DNA of 6,105 bases, from positions 1-6,105 of the forward strand of contig CATEWF010000056.1 of NCBI GenBank assembly GCA_949527715.1. Direction: 5' to 3'. The translations under genes were made by a program, and so were the position numbers. Positions within the stretch are counted from its first letter, which is position 1. Each line of letters begins with the position of its first letter. The notes beneath the pieces were generated by a model. It worked only from the letters and a program-made list of their open reading frames with translations, ran no database searches and was not told where the DNA came from. Positions 5,905-6,105 of the stretch are shown piece by piece. This stretch comes from an uncultured Mycoplasmatota bacterium (lineage in GTDB: Bacteria > Bacillota_I > Bacilli_A > Mycoplasmatales > Mycoplasmoidaceae).

Positions 5905-5940
5905 AAAAAAGAGAGTTTTTTGAGCCTCTATTTTTATTTT
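5905..5940. terminator. Terminator after the mgtA operon, probably bidirectional
   Basis: AAAAA (5906-5910) and AGAG (5912-5915) pair with CTCT (5926-5929) and TTTTT (5931-5935) around a G-A mismatch, with a 10-base loop. T-runs follow on the + strand (5931-5940); on the minus strand they come from the A-run at 5905-5910. A second perfect inverted repeat just upstream, CTTTTTT (5893-5899) / AAAAAAG (5905-5911), shares the A-run and competes with it. Confidence 0.65.
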
Positions 5941-6105
5941 GGTGGTAAGATTAATCTACTACAAATATAGGAATTTATAATATACACGAAGAAAGAATAT
6001 AAATATTCAAATCTTAAACAAGGAACTAATACATCAGGGAAAGTCACGTTAGAACCATCTAAGAAAACAAAGAAAAGAAAACCTGGAGTCAAACCACCAA
6101 GAACA
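5934..6105 (-). CDS. Probable 3' end of an unidentified minus-strand gene (partial)
   Basis: The minus strand is open from the window edge to a TAA at 5936-5934, giving 56 residues with a hydrophobic, aromatic-rich character (GGLTPGFLFFVFLDGSNVTF near its start) and the C-terminus SRLILPPK. Base composition by codon position in the sampled part falls in the order first > second > third, as expected for a real AT-rich gene in this frame. The stop lies in a bidirectional terminator, the same arrangement as the ldhA/peptidase pair. The opposite strand is also open from 5971 to the window end, encoding a lysine-rich sequence ending KKRKPGVKPPRT, but it has no ATG, GTG or TTG start. I recognise neither product, so the strand assignment is tentative. 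Confidence 0.35.
   Translation of the reverse strand, partial: VLGGLTPGFLFFVFLDGSNVTFPDVLVPCLRFEYLYSFFVYIINSYICSRLILPPK

Noticed and set aside
1..6105. CRISPR arrays, insertion sequences or transposon ends
   Set aside because: No spaced direct repeats, transposase sequence or terminal inverted repeats were seen; inverted repeats present are short hairpins at gene ends or in the mgtA leader.

Overview
The window comes from a low-GC mollicute that reads UGA as tryptophan (genetic code 4). The sequence shows this directly. A P-type ATPase gene is intact only if five in-frame TGA codons are read through, and an M24 peptidase gene only if two are. Each of these TGAs lies inside a continuous family-like protein sequence. 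The code rules out Acholeplasma-type mollicutes. I cannot name the genus.

Layout: (1) positions 1-25 are the 3' end of a + strand tRNA, probably tRNA-Ser, followed by a bidirectional hairpin terminator. (2) Positions 64-469 hold two small, overlapping minus-strand genes: a 47-residue single-pass membrane protein, then a 93-residue lysine-rich protein of unknown function. (3) A tight divergent promoter region at about 465-505 separates them from ldhA (521-1519, +), a complete D-lactate dehydrogenase. (4) ldhA converges, through a shared terminator, on a minus-strand operon of rpmG (ribosomal protein L33, zinc-binding type) and a Xaa-Pro peptidase gene, which are joined by a one-base TAATG overlap. 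(5) A second divergent promoter, built on a palindromic -10 element, drives rpmG leftwards and a leader plus magnesium ATPase rightwards. The leader (about 2802-2946) encodes a 9-residue peptide with a good ribosome binding site and can fold into a compact three-way junction. The mgtA-type gene (2947-5622) is followed 10 bases later by a small TSCPD-domain gene (5633-5881) and a terminator. (6) The last 165 bases probably hold the 3' end of a further minus-strand gene, not identified.

The recognised genes are housekeeping ones: NAD+ regeneration by lactate fermentation, peptide recycling, translation and Mg2+ uptake. The most interesting part is the mgtA leader. It matches no riboswitch I recognise (the M-box core is absent), and its layout (promoter, short ORF, mutually exclusive hairpins, a start codon without a Shine-Dalgarno sequence next to an AT hairpin) suggests translation-linked control. 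That control is inference, not demonstrated. The 47-residue membrane protein, possibly made from a leaderless mRNA, is the second item worth a look.
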